Assembly: GCF_002777745.1 (NCBI RefSeq)
Contig: NZ_MEIO01000003.1
Span: forward strand, 1-41,913
Length of the DNA: 41,913 nt
Direction of reading: 5' to 3'
Origin: Snodgrassella alvi
GTDB lineage: Bacteria > Pseudomonadota > Gammaproteobacteria > Burkholderiales > Neisseriaceae
The number at the start of each line of letters is the position of its first letter. Position 1 is the first letter of the stretch. The translations under genes were made by a program, and so were the position numbers. Shown here one piece after another: positions 9,152 to 18,198 of the stretch. The notes under the pieces were generated by a model that did no database searches, was not told the DNA's origin, and saw only the letters and a list, made by a program, of their open reading frames with translations.

Positions 9152-9544
9152 ATGAACGGTAAATATTACTACGGCACGGGTCGCCGCAAAAGTTCAGTGG
9201 CTCGTGTTTTCCTGCAAAAAGGTAGCGGTCAGATTATTGTAAATGGCCGTCCGCTGGATGAATTCTTTGGTCGCGAAACCGGCCGTATGATTGTACGTCA
9301 GCCATTGGTACTGACCGAAAATCTGGAAGCTTTTGACATTAAAGTCAATGTAGTAGGTGGTGGTGAAACTGGCCAGTCTGGTGCGATTCGTCATGGTATT
9401 ACCCGTGCACTGATTGACTACGATGCAGCTCTGAAGCCAACTCTGTCTGCTGCTGGTCTGGTGACTCGTGATGCTCGTGAAGTTGAACGTAAGAAATTTG
9501 GTTTGCGTAAAGCACGCCGTGCTAAACAGTTCTCTAAACGTTAA
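9152..9544 (+). CDS. rpsI: 30S ribosomal protein S9
   Basis: Small-subunit head protein whose C-terminal tail reaches the P-site tRNA. The 130 residues match the family. Visible features: [16 protein letters not shown] at the N-terminus, [19 protein letters not shown], and the conserved basic tail [15 protein letters not shown] ending in Lys-Arg. AAGGA lies just upstream of the ATG as the ribosome-binding site. It is cotranscribed with rplM and followed by a strong terminator. Confidence 0.98.
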   Translation: MNGKYYYGTGRRKSSVARVFLQKGSGQIIVNGRPLDEFFGRETGRMIVRQPLVLTENLEAFDIKVNVVGGGETGQSGAIRHGITRALIDYDAALKPTLSAAGLVTRDAREVERKKFGLRKARRAKQFSKR

Positions 9545-9580
9545 TCTGTATTGCCACTACCAAAAACAGTTTATAAGTTT

Positions 9581-9610
9581 AAAAAGAGCCTTTATGGCTC
9601 TTTTTCTTTT
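9581..9610 (+). terminator. Rho-independent terminator after rpsI
   Basis: Perfect 10-bp stem AAAAAGAGCC / GGCTCTTTTT with loop TTTAT, running into TTTTTCTTTT, 36 bases after the rpsI stop codon. Confidence 0.92.
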
Positions 9611-9730
9611 GTGTTTTAGATAAGATTGTTATATCTACTGTAGATAGCAATGGGGCGGTATAGATAGAATATGGTACAGATTAATTTAAAAAATTCATGA
9701 TATTCTAAGTAATATATTAATATTAATAAT

Positions 9731-10237
9731 TTATTTATAGCAGAAGTCCGGTTTTGTATATTTTGTTAGAAATTCATAAATAGTAAAGTAAGGTACGTTA
9801 AATTCTTTAGCTACATCGGCTAGATAAATCTTTCTTATGGCATATGGATTTGACTTTTCCTGAGATATTATTGAATAGTCAAATTGGGCAGCATATGAGA
9901 CTAACCATGCATCTGCTGCATCATAATCTGCAAAATCTGATATGGCCTTCTCCTTAAATTTCTGACTGTGAGCCCAATTGATGACTTCAATGTATTTGCT
10001 TGCCGCTTTATCATGATCCAGCCAGAATGATTCAGGTATATTGTTTGTTACCCAATTAACCAGTTCATCTTTATTATTGTTTTTTGTTAATTCATAAAAT
10101 ACAGATTTCACCGAATAAAGAATATTTCTTTCGTGGAGATCTAATATTAAATTCCAGAATTTTTCGCAAAAGCAAAATTGATAATGAAAGTTTTTTGCCT
10201 GAATAAAAACATTAGTGTCAATTAAGAACTTTACCAT
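9731..10237 (-). CDS. DUF4411 PIN-like protein, probable toxin of a toxin-antitoxin pair
   Basis: PIN-fold nuclease-like protein, probably an RNase toxin. It begins MVKFLIDTNVFIQAKNFHY, the hallmark of the DUF4411 family. The acidic PIN residues are readable: D7 (IDTN), E49 (VFYELT), D106 and D109 (DYDAADAWLV) and E127 (IISQEK). I chose the ATG at 10237, giving 168 residues, because family members start at the IDTN strand; an ATG at 10264 would lie inside the upstream gene. The upstream Xre-M78 gene ends one base before this ATG (TAA-T-ATG), so the two are translationally coupled. Codon use and composition are AT-richer than in flanking core genes, suggesting acquisition. Toxicity is inferred from family context only. 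Confidence 0.85.
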   Translation of the reverse strand: MVKFLIDTNVFIQAKNFHYQFCFCEKFWNLILDLHERNILYSVKSVFYELTKNNNKDELVNWVTNNIPESFWLDHDKAASKYIEVINWAHSQKFKEKAISDFADYDAADAWLVSYAAQFDYSIISQEKSNPYAIRKIYLADVAKEFNVPYFTIYEFLTKYTKPDFCYK

Positions 10238-10238
10238 A

Positions 10239-11399
10239 TTAGATTTTATCCTGCATTGTGCCATATAAATTCATTACTGTTGTCGGCTTCAAGTTAAGTA
10301 ATTTAGCAGCATCAGTTATTAAAATATGCTGATTTAATGTTTGTGTTAGTATTATTTTAGTTAGGCGTTTACTGTTGCGTAGAGGATAACTGGCATAAGG
10401 GTTACCGCCTCTATCCTTACTTTGGTTTTTTAAGAGTTGTTTATCAATTTGTTTTCTTATGGTATTAATATAGTCATTGGGAATAAAATTTAAGTGCACT
10501 GCTTTTATTGCAATAGCAAGCGAGCTTACCTTAAAAAATTTACTTATTTCATTGATAATATCTAGTTTATCAGTAAAGATGTCTGCTTTTTTCTGCCATT
10601 CAGATTTGAACATATCATCGGGCATAAAAAAATGAGCAGCTACTTTATTGCAAAATGTCTCTAGTTTATTTTTACTAAACCAATCAGATACACCCTCCTG
10701 ACCAATCCATAAGTGTGCGACTTCATGTAATAAGGTGAATAGTTGTGCACTTTTTTCGTCTTTGCTATTGATAAAAATAGCTGGAGCGTATTTATCTGTG
10801 ATTGCAAATCCTCTGAATTCTTTAACACTCAAGGGTTTTTTTGTATTGTTTTTTACAATACTATTCTGAAAAATCAGAATGCCAATATTCTCAAATTTGC
10901 TTACCAACTCACTAAAATACGTATTTTTATGATTTATTTTACTTAATCCGGTATGGATATTATATCCGATAGACGCTGCTATATCTTTTGCTACATATTC
11001 AGCTGTTGATTTTTTGTAATCAAAACGACCCACAAAATCAAGCTTATCAAGTATATCTTCTTCTTTAAGAAAATTTTTATACCAGTCTATTTTATTATTT
11101 ATATCTTCTAGTACTTCATAAAAATCATTGCTTAAGGGTTCAGCTACCAATGTATTTCTGAAATCTGGTAATGTTGGGCGTGTTATTACAGGCGGCTTAT
11201 CCAGAAATAAAAATCCGAAGGGTATTTTAGCCAGTTTAGCAAGTTTTAAGGCCTGAGTTTTAGTTACTAAACCATTTAAAAAATTTTCAATTTTCTTTTC
11301 ATCACTTACGAACTCCTGTGCGAGAGTACTAACATCTTTGGCTTGCATATCAGCAATCCATGTCAGTACTGGCTTAGAAATTTGAAATTCGATGCTCAT
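10239..11399 (-). CDS. Xre-M78 (ImmA/IrrE-type) metallopeptidase-like protein, probable antitoxin/regulator
   Basis: 386-residue protein of the COG2856 type, combining an N-terminal DNA-binding-like region with a ImmA/IrrE zinc-peptidase domain. The N-terminal 70 residues (VLTWIADMQAKDVSTLAQEF, ALKLAKLAKIPFGFLFL) match the degenerate helix-turn-helix and the IPFGYLFL-like segment of this family. The zinc motif HEVAH is at 225-229 (TLLHEVAHLW). A downstream segment, LETFCNKVAAHFFMP, supplies the likely third ligand Glu. The tail has the family's GGNPYASY and ITDAAKLLNLKPTTV. It precedes the DUF4411 gene by one base. Such pairs are listed among bacterial toxin-antitoxin systems in comparative studies. 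A near-palindrome (11427-11438) in the AT-rich promoter region is a candidate operator. Whether the peptidase is active is unknown. Confidence 0.85.
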   Translation of the reverse strand: MSIEFQISKPVLTWIADMQAKDVSTLAQEFVSDEKKIENFLNGLVTKTQALKLAKLAKIPFGFLFLDKPPVITRPTLPDFRNTLVAEPLSNDFYEVLEDINNKIDWYKNFLKEEDILDKLDFVGRFDYKKSTAEYVAKDIAASIGYNIHTGLSKINHKNTYFSELVSKFENIGILIFQNSIVKNNTKKPLSVKEFRGFAITDKYAPAIFINSKDEKSAQLFTLLHEVAHLWIGQEGVSDWFSKNKLETFCNKVAAHFFMPDDMFKSEWQKKADIFTDKLDIINEISKFFKVSSLAIAIKAVHLNFIPNDYINTIRKQIDKQLLKNQSKDRGGNPYASYPLRNSKRLTKIILTQTLNQHILITDAAKLLNLKPTTVMNLYGTMQDKI

Positions 11400-12057
11400 A
11401 ATATCTGTTCAGAACGTATCAGTTTATAGAATACTCTATTAAATAAAATGTTTAACTAAAAATTTTATAATATATAGAAAAATTCTACTAACTAATTATT
11501 TAAGAGCAGTACAGAATATAAAAAACAAAAATTTATGTCTTAGGAATATAAATTTAAAGTATTGATTAGACAAGATATTTAGTAAATTCTGCTAAATTTA
11601 ATTTAAGAAAGTGTTGTAAAAAGTTTACTTAAGTTTAGATTGATTATTCACAGTACCTGCTTATGCTGAATTTAGAAAAATATAATACTCAATATATGGG
11701 TTATAATTAATTGGATTGCTGTAATTGTCTTATTAAGGTCATACTTTTATAAAAATAATTTTGATTATATTTGATTTTTTAAATCGAAAATTATTTATAT
11801 GGATACTTTGTTAAGTTGGATTACAAGGATGAAGTCAAGTATTCAGAATAAATTAACATTTTGTTTATTAAAATAGAAAGTTGTTTTTATATCTTTGGGT
11901 AAATATTATGGTGCTGATAAACAGCTATTGTTATCTAGAGATCACTTGTTTTTATATTTAAATATCTTACTGGATGATTTGCTAATCTTTATACAGACTG
12001 AGCAAAAAGCGCATACAGTGTGATTTATTGAAAGCGTTTGCATTTGTGCAATTGTTA
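11400..12057 (+). other. AT-rich gene-free stretch
   Basis: About 650 bases of strongly AT-rich DNA without a convincing ORF, RNA gene or repeat. Its left end carries the promoter of the Xre-M78 gene; TAGAATACTCTA at 11427-11438 is a near-palindrome 28-39 bases upstream of that start codon. Longer reading frames on either strand lack ribosome-binding sites and family resemblance. It is probably the flank of the acquired toxin-antitoxin island or an eroded accessory segment. Confidence 0.6.
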
Positions 12058-12930
12058 TCAATTAATGGGTCTGGCTTTACGTGATTTGTAGCGGTTATAA
12101 CCAAACAAATACTGGCTGGGAAAGCGTGCTACCCACTGTTCGACATTGTTATTGATAATCTGGGCATCATGTTCACGATTGCCGTTGAGTGAGCCTTCAA
12201 GTGGGGCAATGTGCAATGCAAAGCCACGCCCGTGAGGTAGTCGTTCGCCGCAAAAGAACAGGGCGGTTACTTTAGGCATGATGGCCAGACGAGAGGCCAG
12301 TGTCATGGTGTAGGCCGGTTGACCAAAAAAAGTTGCCCATACTCCTTCGCCTTCACCCGGTACCTGATCGGGTAAAATAATGGTGGCTTGTTTGTGTTTT
12401 AATGCACGTACGATTTGTTTGACGCCCTGCATATTGGCTGGTGCGGTATAGCCATTATCGCGGACGCGGCCGTTATTCATTACGCTTTCCAGCCAGCTTA
12501 TTTTGGGCGGGCGATACATGGCGGTGAGGGGAAAGGGCAGTTTTTCACTCAGGTAACGGCCGGCAAGGTCGTAATTACCCAGATGCGGGGTAATAAGCAG
12601 CAGGCCTTCGTTGCGGGCGATGGCTTCTTCAATATGTTCCCAGCCGTTCACTTCTTTAAACAAGGAGACAATATGTTTGCTGGAGCGGGTCCATGCAATG
12701 GACAGTTCCAACCCGCTTTTGGCTGTTTCGGCGAAAACGGATTTAACCAGTTTCTCTGCTTGTTGGTCGTTGGCGGCAAGTTTGCTAAAATGCAGATTTC
12801 TAGTTGTGCGTTTACGTTCATTGGTGGCGAAGTAATAGCCAAGACGCCCCAGTATTGAACCTATGCCTTGTAAGATTGGCAAGGGAATTAATGCCAACAA
12901 GGAAAATACGACATAAACCAGCTTTTGCAT
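12058..12930 (-). CDS. Lipid A biosynthesis acyltransferase (LpxL/HtrB family)
   Basis: Inner-membrane late acyltransferase that would add a secondary acyl chain to Kdo-lipid A precursors. The 290-residue product has an N-terminal membrane anchor (about 5-25) and the catalytic HX4D motif at 116-121 (TPHLGNYD). Also visible are the MYRPPK segment, ILPDQVPGEGEGVW with the conserved Asp-Gln, and the C-terminal QYLFGYNRYKSR typical of LpxL proteins. It is divergent from metK across 99 bases, an arrangement I recall near lpxL2 in Neisseria. The minus-strand sequence TATAAT (12965-12970 on +) is a good -10 about 35 bases upstream of the start. It is one of two LpxL paralogues here; which acyl chain each adds cannot be read from sequence. 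Confidence 0.9.
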   Translation of the reverse strand: MQKLVYVVFSLLALIPLPILQGIGSILGRLGYYFATNERKRTTRNLHFSKLAANDQQAEKLVKSVFAETAKSGLELSIAWTRSSKHIVSLFKEVNGWEHIEEAIARNEGLLLITPHLGNYDLAGRYLSEKLPFPLTAMYRPPKISWLESVMNNGRVRDNGYTAPANMQGVKQIVRALKHKQATIILPDQVPGEGEGVWATFFGQPAYTMTLASRLAIMPKVTALFFCGERLPHGRGFALHIAPLEGSLNGNREHDAQIINNNVEQWVARFPSQYLFGYNRYKSRKARPIN

Positions 12931-13029
12931 CTGTTCTGTATCTCAAACTCAAAATTTGGGCGACATTATAACAAAAGCATCTACAACTGCCCATAAAGCA
13001 TTATTAGCATCAGAAAGTATCCGCCAATT

Positions 13030-14199
13030 ATGAGTGAATTTCTGTTTACTTCCGAATCGGTATCTGAGGGTCATCCAGATAAAGTTGCCGACCAGATTTC
13101 CGATTCTATTTTAGACGCTATCCTGACTCAGGACCCTGCCGCACGCGTGGCGGCTGAAACTCTAGTCAACACCGGCTTGTGTGTGCTGGCCGGTGAGGTT
13201 TCTACACGTGCGCATATTAATTATATTCAGGTTGCACGCGATACAATCAAGCGTATCGGTTATAACTCATCGGAGCTGGGCTTTGATGCCAGCGGCTGTG
13301 CGGTAATGGTGTGTTATGACGAGCAGTCTCCTGATATTGCACAGGGTGTCAATGAAGGGGAAGGTCTTGACCTGGATATGGGGGCTGGTGATCAGGGGCT
13401 GATGTTTGGTTATGCCTGTGATGAAACACCTACGCTGATGCCATTTGCCATTTATTATGCACATCGTTTGATGCAGCGCCAGAGTGAGGTACGTAAAAGT
13501 GGTGAGTTGCCATGGTTGCGCCCGGATGCGAAGGCGCAGCTAACTTGTGTATATGACAGTGAAACTGGTAAGGTAAAGCGCATTGATACGGTAGTGCTGT
13601 CTACGCAGCATGATCCTAATGTTGAGCGTGAGGAACTGATTGATGCGGTGAAGGAATATATTATTAAGCCGGTATTGCCTGCTGATATGTTAACTGAGGA
13701 TACGCAGTATTTGATTAATCCGACCGGCCGGTTTGTGATTGGCGGACCGCAGGGCGACTGTGGTCTGACTGGTCGCAAGATTATTGTGGATACTTACGGC
13801 GGTGCAGCACCGCATGGTGGGGGTGCGTTTTCTGGTAAAGACCCTACCAAGGTTGACCGTTCTGCTGCTTATGCCTGCCGTTATGTGGCGAAGAATATTG
13901 TTGCTGCCGGTTTGGCCAGCCAGTGTCAGATTCAGATTTCTTATGCTATCGGTATTGCACAGCCTACTTCTATTGCGATTGATACTTTCGGTACCGGTAA
14001 AATTGATGAAAATCGATTGATTGAGATTGTGCAGGAGCATTTTGATTTGCGTCCGAAAGGAATTATTAAAATGCTGGATTTGCAGCGGCCGATTTATGCG
14101 AAAACGGCTGCATATGGCCATTTTGGGCGTGAAGAACCAGAATTTACGTGGGAGCGTACGGATAAGGCGCAACTTTTGCGTGAGGCTGCGGGAATTTGA
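13030..14199 (+). CDS. metK: S-adenosylmethionine synthetase
   Basis: Cytoplasmic tetrameric enzyme making S-adenosylmethionine from methionine and ATP. The 389 residues match the family (E. coli 384). Signature motifs: [19 protein letters not shown] at the N-terminus, the [12 protein letters not shown] hexapeptide region, and the glycine-rich phosphate loop [20 protein letters not shown] followed by [13 protein letters not shown]. The gene is monocistronic, with a strong terminator 15 bases after the stop codon. No SAM riboswitch is visible in the 99-base upstream region. Its product feeds the methyltransferase encoded by trmL, and its substrate could be supplied by the MetQ importer of this window. 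Confidence 0.98.
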   Translation: MSEFLFTSESVSEGHPDKVADQISDSILDAILTQDPAARVAAETLVNTGLCVLAGEVSTRAHINYIQVARDTIKRIGYNSSELGFDASGCAVMVCYDEQSPDIAQGVNEGEGLDLDMGAGDQGLMFGYACDETPTLMPFAIYYAHRLMQRQSEVRKSGELPWLRPDAKAQLTCVYDSETGKVKRIDTVVLSTQHDPNVEREELIDAVKEYIIKPVLPADMLTEDTQYLINPTGRFVIGGPQGDCGLTGRKIIVDTYGGAAPHGGGAFSGKDPTKVDRSAAYACRYVAKNIVAAGLASQCQIQISYAIGIAQPTSIAIDTFGTGKIDENRLIEIVQEHFDLRPKGIIKMLDLQRPIYAKTAAYGHFGREEPEFTWERTDKAQLLREAAGI

Positions 14200-14214
14200 T
14201 GCTGTATATATGAA

Positions 14215-14247
14215 AACAGGCTGCCTTTTCAGGCAGCCTGTTTTTTT
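14215..14247 (+). terminator. Rho-independent terminator after metK
   Basis: Perfect 11-bp stem AACAGGCTGCC / GGCAGCCTGTT with a 6-base loop and a following T7 run, 15 bases beyond the metK stop codon. Confidence 0.93.
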
Positions 14248-14942
14248 CTGGTTGTTGTGTGTGCTTGTGTATGCAGTTTTGGTTGTTACAGGAATTGGTC
14301 AGAATATGTGTATGCTTCGAGTATGTTGTTTGTATATTTTCTTTGTGGAATAAGCTAAATTTGTTGTTGGTGTTGTTTTTGATGTATTTGCTAAGAAAAT
14401 TGCAGTTTTGTATAGGGGGGAAGGTGCAATTTTGTTTAATGCTGGTGTGAAAGGTTGTTGAGATAGGTGGGATAAAACAGGTATCTGGTTAATACGGCGT
14501 AAAAATCTTCAAAATAGCTAAATATTTAATCTGTTATTAAATATAATTATACTCTTTACACATAAGGATGATTCTGGATTCTTATCTTATGATTTGTATA
14601 GAAATATAATTATCAGTATGGAATTTATGGCTGTTTATTAATAGGTTCGGCCGGTTAAATTTCTATGGTTGATTCTGGCAACTGCTTTGTCTTAAGAAGG
14701 CTCCGGCTGTTTTATTTCTATAATGTCAGATGATGTCTTGCGGCAGTTGATGGTTCTGTCTGGGGCAGTCTGATTTCTGGTATTGCATATAGCAGGTTAT
14801 GTCTGCGAGCTGGAAAAGAACATCGGCATATGATGTTTGTGGTGAGTTGATTGGTGGGGATGCAGGAGAAATTTCCAATAAATCTGATAATGTGGTTACT
14901 ATTTTGGGGTTGGGATATTTCCAGCAGAACTATAAGCTGCAT
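14248..14942 (+). other. Gene-free stretch between metK and the efflux operon
   Basis: About 700 bases with no credible gene. The first 200 bases are notably G+T-rich on the + strand (many TTGTTGTT/GTGTG-like runs). The middle is AT-rich, and the last 200 bases have more ordinary composition. Six-frame reading gives only short, family-less frames. It may be a degraded gene or a long regulatory region for the emr operon. Confidence 0.55.
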
Positions 14943-14969
14943 TTATAATAAGAGGTATGGTTATTATAA
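14943..14969 (+). promoter_or_regulatory. Perfect palindrome, candidate EmrR operator
   Basis: Nine-base arms TTATAATAA (14943-14951) and TTATTATAA (14961-14969) are perfect inverted repeats around a 9-base spacer. The right arm contains TATAAT, a likely -10 box. It ends 32 bases before the start codon of the MarR-family gene. MarR-family repressors typically bind such AT-rich palindromes overlapping their own promoter. Binding by this EmrR is inferred. Confidence 0.65.
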
Positions 14970-15001
14970 TATTTATTTTTTGAATTCTGAGGTGTTCTAA
15001 C

Positions 15002-15496
15002 ATGGTTTTCTCTCTTTCTGCTACCGAACTGGAAGCTACTTTAGGGGTGCTGGCCGTGAAAATGCCAAGCATGAATGTTCAGTTGGTGATGCTCAGCCGG
15101 TTAGTCCGTCTGGTGAATACGACTATCCAAAGTGAGCTGAATGAACGTTTGCGTAAGCACCATTTGTCGGAAAGTCTGTGGCATGCGTTGCTGGCGATTT
15201 ATGCGCGGCCAAATCATGAGATTTTGCCATCAGAACTGAGCAGTATTCTGAATCTAACCCGTACCAGTGCAACTCGTTTGTCTGATGTTTTGGTACTCAA
15301 TGGCTGGGCAACGCGCACTACTCATCCTTTTGATCGGCGTAAAATTACGCTGAAGTTAACCAAAGCTGGTGAAAATCTGATTCAGCTGGTTAGTCCGGAA
15401 ACCAATGAGGTACGCCGGCGGGTATGGTCAGCCCTGAGTGAACCGGAATATGAACAATTGCAACAGTTGTTAACCAAGTTGTTAACTGCTGTTTAA
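15002..15496 (+). CDS. emrR: MarR-family repressor of the efflux operon, EmrR/MprA-like
   Basis: Winged-helix dimeric repressor expected to release DNA on binding hydrophobic compounds and so induce the downstream pump. The 164 residues carry the MarR core: ESLWHALLAIYARPNHE, helix-turn-helix LPSELSSILNLTRTSATRL, wing WATRTTHPFDRRKITLKLT, and the C-terminal dimer helix with WSALSEPEYEQLQQLL. As I recall the E. coli MprA sequence, the resemblance is greater than to Neisseria FarR. GAGGTG 7 bases before the ATG is a good ribosome-binding site. emrC begins 18 bases after the stop codon. A perfect palindrome just upstream suggests autoregulation of the whole operon. Confidence 0.88.
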   Translation: MVFSLSATELEATLGVLAVKMPSMNVQLVMLSRLVRLVNTTIQSELNERLRKHHLSESLWHALLAIYARPNHEILPSELSSILNLTRTSATRLSDVLVLNGWATRTTHPFDRRKITLKLTKAGENLIQLVSPETNEVRRRVWSALSEPEYEQLQQLLTKLLTAV

Positions 15497-15514
15497 CTTT
15501 TTGCTGAGATCTGC

Positions 15515-16963
15515 ATGAAACTAACTGTATCCGCGCCGCGATTCCGATTTTGTCAGTTATCCCTTGTTAGTTCGGTTGCTTTGCTGTTGTCTGCCTGTGC
15601 TAATTTTGGCCAGCAGCCAGATTTGCAAATGCCACAGGATGCAACCCAGTTGCAATTACCTGCTGGACAGTCTGTCCAGACTAAGCAGAGCTGGTGGCTG
15701 GATCTGAATCAGCCGCTATTGAATAAGTTTATGGATACAGGCCTGGCCAACGCACCGGATTTGCGTATTGCTGCCGCACGTATTGCGGAGGCGGAGGCAC
15801 AATGGCGTGGTGCCAGAGGTGAAGCGGGTATACAGGTAGGTGTACAGGCAAATGGAGTAGCCGCATATCTGAATCCGAAACCGGACTCTAGTCGAGCTGG
15901 TGATGACCCGAATCATGTTTTCAGTAATGAAATGGCTGCTGTGGCCGTTAATTATAGTTTTGATTTCTGGGGTAAGCAGCGTAATTTGATTAAGGCTGCG
16001 TTAGGTTCGCGTCTTGCTGCTGCCTATCAGCAGGAGCAGGCACGGCTGGTGCTAAGTCAAGGTATTGTGGCGCAATATACGCAATGGCAGTTGTTGCAGG
16101 AACAGGCGAATATTTTGCAACAGCGTATCGGGGTGAATCAGCAGTTGCAAAAGCTGGTTGCAAACCGGATTGGTGCTGGTCTGCAACCAGCCAGTGATGA
16201 GTATGCTTTTACGCAAAAAGTACTGAGTTTGCAAAGTGCTTTGCGCCAGACGCAGGCGGATATAGAACGAGCGCGCCACAGTATGGCTGCGTTGATTGGT
16301 TTATCGCCAAACCAGATGCCAGCAATGACTCCATTGCCGCTGGGTAAGGTACCAGAAGTGGAGGTTGATGGCCTGCGTGCGGATATTCTGGGACAGCGGC
16401 CGGATATTGCCGCCCAACGGGCTTTATTACAGTCGAATTATTTTGGTATTAAGGTGGCAGAGGCGGCATTTTATCCTAATATTGAAATTAAAGGTCTGGC
16501 CGGTCTGGCGCACGTGGATGCGTTTGATCTGGTGCATTCTTCTTCACGGATGCTGGGTATTGTGCCAGCCATTTCTCTGCCTATCTTTACTTCAGGTAGT
16601 TTGCAGGCAGCATTGTCGGGTAAACGTTCTGCCTATAATGAACAGGTAGCCCAATACGATAAAACGGTACTAACTGCCTTGCAGCAGGCAGCGGATGCTA
16701 TTAGTGATTATCAGCACAGTACGGCGGCTCTGCCATTACAGCAGCAGGCCTTTCTGATATCACAGAGGAATGCGATATCCAGCAGCAAACGCCATGCAGC
16801 GGGGCTAGACAATGCTATTACTAAACTGCAACGCGAAGATACTGCTTTGAGTGTACGTGCTGATTTGGTTAAAACTGCTGCTTGGCAACAACAGAGTTGG
16901 AATAGTCTGCATGCTGCTTTGGGAGGTAGTTTTCAGCTTTCAGATACTCAGGCTACTCGTTAA
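15515..16963 (+). CDS. emrC: Outer-membrane efflux channel lipoprotein (NodT/EmrC type)
   Basis: TolC-like outer-membrane factor giving the pump its exit duct. The 482-residue product has a signal peptide and lipobox Leu-Ser-Ala-Cys (Cys near residue 28), as in NodT-family channels. Two repeated outer-membrane-factor units follow. Family segments: WWLDLNQPLLNKFMDTGLANAPDLRIAAARIAEAEAQ (split across helices), NYSFDFWGKQRN, LRADILGQRPDIAAQRALL, and AEAAFYPNIEIKGLAG. It lies between the regulator and EmrA genes, the order reported for emrRCAB operons such as that of Stenotrophomonas, so the complete tripartite pump is encoded at one locus. Confidence 0.9.
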   Translation: MKLTVSAPRFRFCQLSLVSSVALLLSACANFGQQPDLQMPQDATQLQLPAGQSVQTKQSWWLDLNQPLLNKFMDTGLANAPDLRIAAARIAEAEAQWRGARGEAGIQVGVQANGVAAYLNPKPDSSRAGDDPNHVFSNEMAAVAVNYSFDFWGKQRNLIKAALGSRLAAAYQQEQARLVLSQGIVAQYTQWQLLQEQANILQQRIGVNQQLQKLVANRIGAGLQPASDEYAFTQKVLSLQSALRQTQADIERARHSMAALIGLSPNQMPAMTPLPLGKVPEVEVDGLRADILGQRPDIAAQRALLQSNYFGIKVAEAAFYPNIEIKGLAGLAHVDAFDLVHSSSRMLGIVPAISLPIFTSGSLQAALSGKRSAYNEQVAQYDKTVLTALQQAADAISDYQHSTAALPLQQQAFLISQRNAISSSKRHAAGLDNAITKLQREDTALSVRADLVKTAAWQQQSWNSLHAALGGSFQLSDTQATR

Positions 16964-17001
16964 TTTACTGTTATTTTTCTATTTTATTGAGCTATTTACG
17001 T

Positions 17002-18198
17002 ATGAGTGAACAAAAGCAAACTAACGAGGCGGTAATAACCTCACAACCAGTGGTTCAGCCGCAGTCTGAACGTGTACCGGCTGGCCGCAAGCGCAAGCTG
17101 GTGATGCTGACTGTAGTATTTCTGCTGATTGGGCTGTGCTTTCTGCTGATGTATCTGCTGGTTTGGCAGCATAAAGAATCTACCGACGATGCTTATGTGA
17201 ATGGTCATCTGGTGCAGATTACACCGCAGATTACTGGTACGGTGCAAAAGGTGAATGTGGATGATACGCAAACTGTTAAGGCTGGGCAGGTGCTGGTTGA
17301 ATTGGATAACAGTGATATGCAGCTGGCGTTTGAACGGGCACACGATGAGCTGATTAATGCGATTCGTCAGAATCAGCAACAAACTGCTCAGTCGCATCAG
17401 GCTAGTGCACAGGTGGCAGCGCAACAAGCTCAGCTAAAACGTCTACAGGCAGATTTGCAGCGTCGTCAAAGCCTGGCTGGCACGGATGCCATTTCTGCTG
17501 AAGAGCTAAGCCATGCACGTGATGCGGTGCTGGAAGCTCAGGCAAATCTGAAAGCTATGCAAGGGCAGGAAAATGCGGCAAAAGCGGTGTTAGGTCATAA
17601 TGTTCCGCTGCGCCAACAGCCAGCAGTGATGACTGCGGTGAGCCATCTGAAAAGTGCATGGCTGGATTTGCAGCGTACCCAAATCAAGGCACCAGTAGAT
17701 GGACAGGTTGCCAAACGCAATGTTCAGCTAGGCCAGAAAGTGGCTACTGGTGCGGCATTGATGGCGGTAGTACCTCTGAATAATGTATGGGTGGATGCTA
17801 ACTTTAAGGAAAGCCAGTTGGCTAAAATCCGTATCGGGCAGCCGGTAGAAATCAAAGCGGATGTGTATGGTAGTAAAGTAATCTATCACGGTAAGGTAAT
17901 CGGTTTGTCTGCCGGTACTGGTGCTGCGTTTTCTCTTTTACCGGCACAGAATGCAACCGGTAACTGGATTAAGGTGGTGCAACGTGTGCCGGTGCGTATT
18001 GCTTTGGATCCGAAGGAATTGGCTGCGCATCCGTTGCGGGTAGGATTATCAATGGATGTTGAGGTAAATACGCGTAATCAGAATGGTCAGGATTTAACCG
18101 CGGTAAATGCGATTTCCTCTAATGGTAATATGGCTGCGATTGACTGGACACCAATCAATAATATGATTGAGCAGATTTTTGCCCAGTATGCTCCCTGA
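17002..18198 (+). CDS. emrA: Membrane-fusion protein EmrA (HlyD family)
   Basis: Periplasmic adaptor joining the EmrB transporter to the outer-membrane channel. A single N-terminal membrane segment (about residues 33-53) is followed by STDDAYVNGHLVQITPQITG, the first half of the lipoyl domain, and VNVDDTQTVKAGQVLVELD. Then come a coiled-coil hairpin rich in Gln/Ala (about 105-200), the second lipoyl half RTQIKAPVDGQVAKRNVQLGQ, and a beta-barrel with VWVDANFKESQLAKIRIGQP. I chose the ATG at 17002 (398 residues); a TTG 15 bases upstream is possible. The gene starts 38 bases after emrC, whereas emrB follows only after 208 bases. Confidence 0.93.
   Translation: MSEQKQTNEAVITSQPVVQPQSERVPAGRKRKLVMLTVVFLLIGLCFLLMYLLVWQHKESTDDAYVNGHLVQITPQITGTVQKVNVDDTQTVKAGQVLVELDNSDMQLAFERAHDELINAIRQNQQQTAQSHQASAQVAAQQAQLKRLQADLQRRQSLAGTDAISAEELSHARDAVLEAQANLKAMQGQENAAKAVLGHNVPLRQQPAVMTAVSHLKSAWLDLQRTQIKAPVDGQVAKRNVQLGQKVATGAALMAVVPLNNVWVDANFKESQLAKIRIGQPVEIKADVYGSKVIYHGKVIGLSAGTGAAFSLLPAQNATGNWIKVVQRVPVRIALDPKELAAHPLRVGLSMDVEVNTRNQNGQDLTAVNAISSNGNMAAIDWTPINNMIEQIFAQYAP

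Noticed and set aside
12415-12858. 147-residue + strand frame opposite the lpxL-like gene
   Set aside because: Antisense shadow of an acyltransferase with clear catalytic motifs.
12931-13029. SAM riboswitch upstream of metK
   Set aside because: Only 99 bases shared with a divergent gene; no SAM-class conserved core seen.
13690-14172. 160-residue antisense frame within metK
   Set aside because: Shadow of a strongly conserved gene; metK accounts for the sequence.
14215-14247. AGGCAGCCTG in the metK terminator as a kingella-type DNA uptake sequence
   Set aside because: The last two bases do not fit, and few similar 10-mers were noticed elsewhere, so it is read as an ordinary terminator stem.
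14718-14942. 74-residue minus-strand frame in the metK-emr interval
   Set aside because: No family resemblance, no ribosome-binding site and atypical composition.
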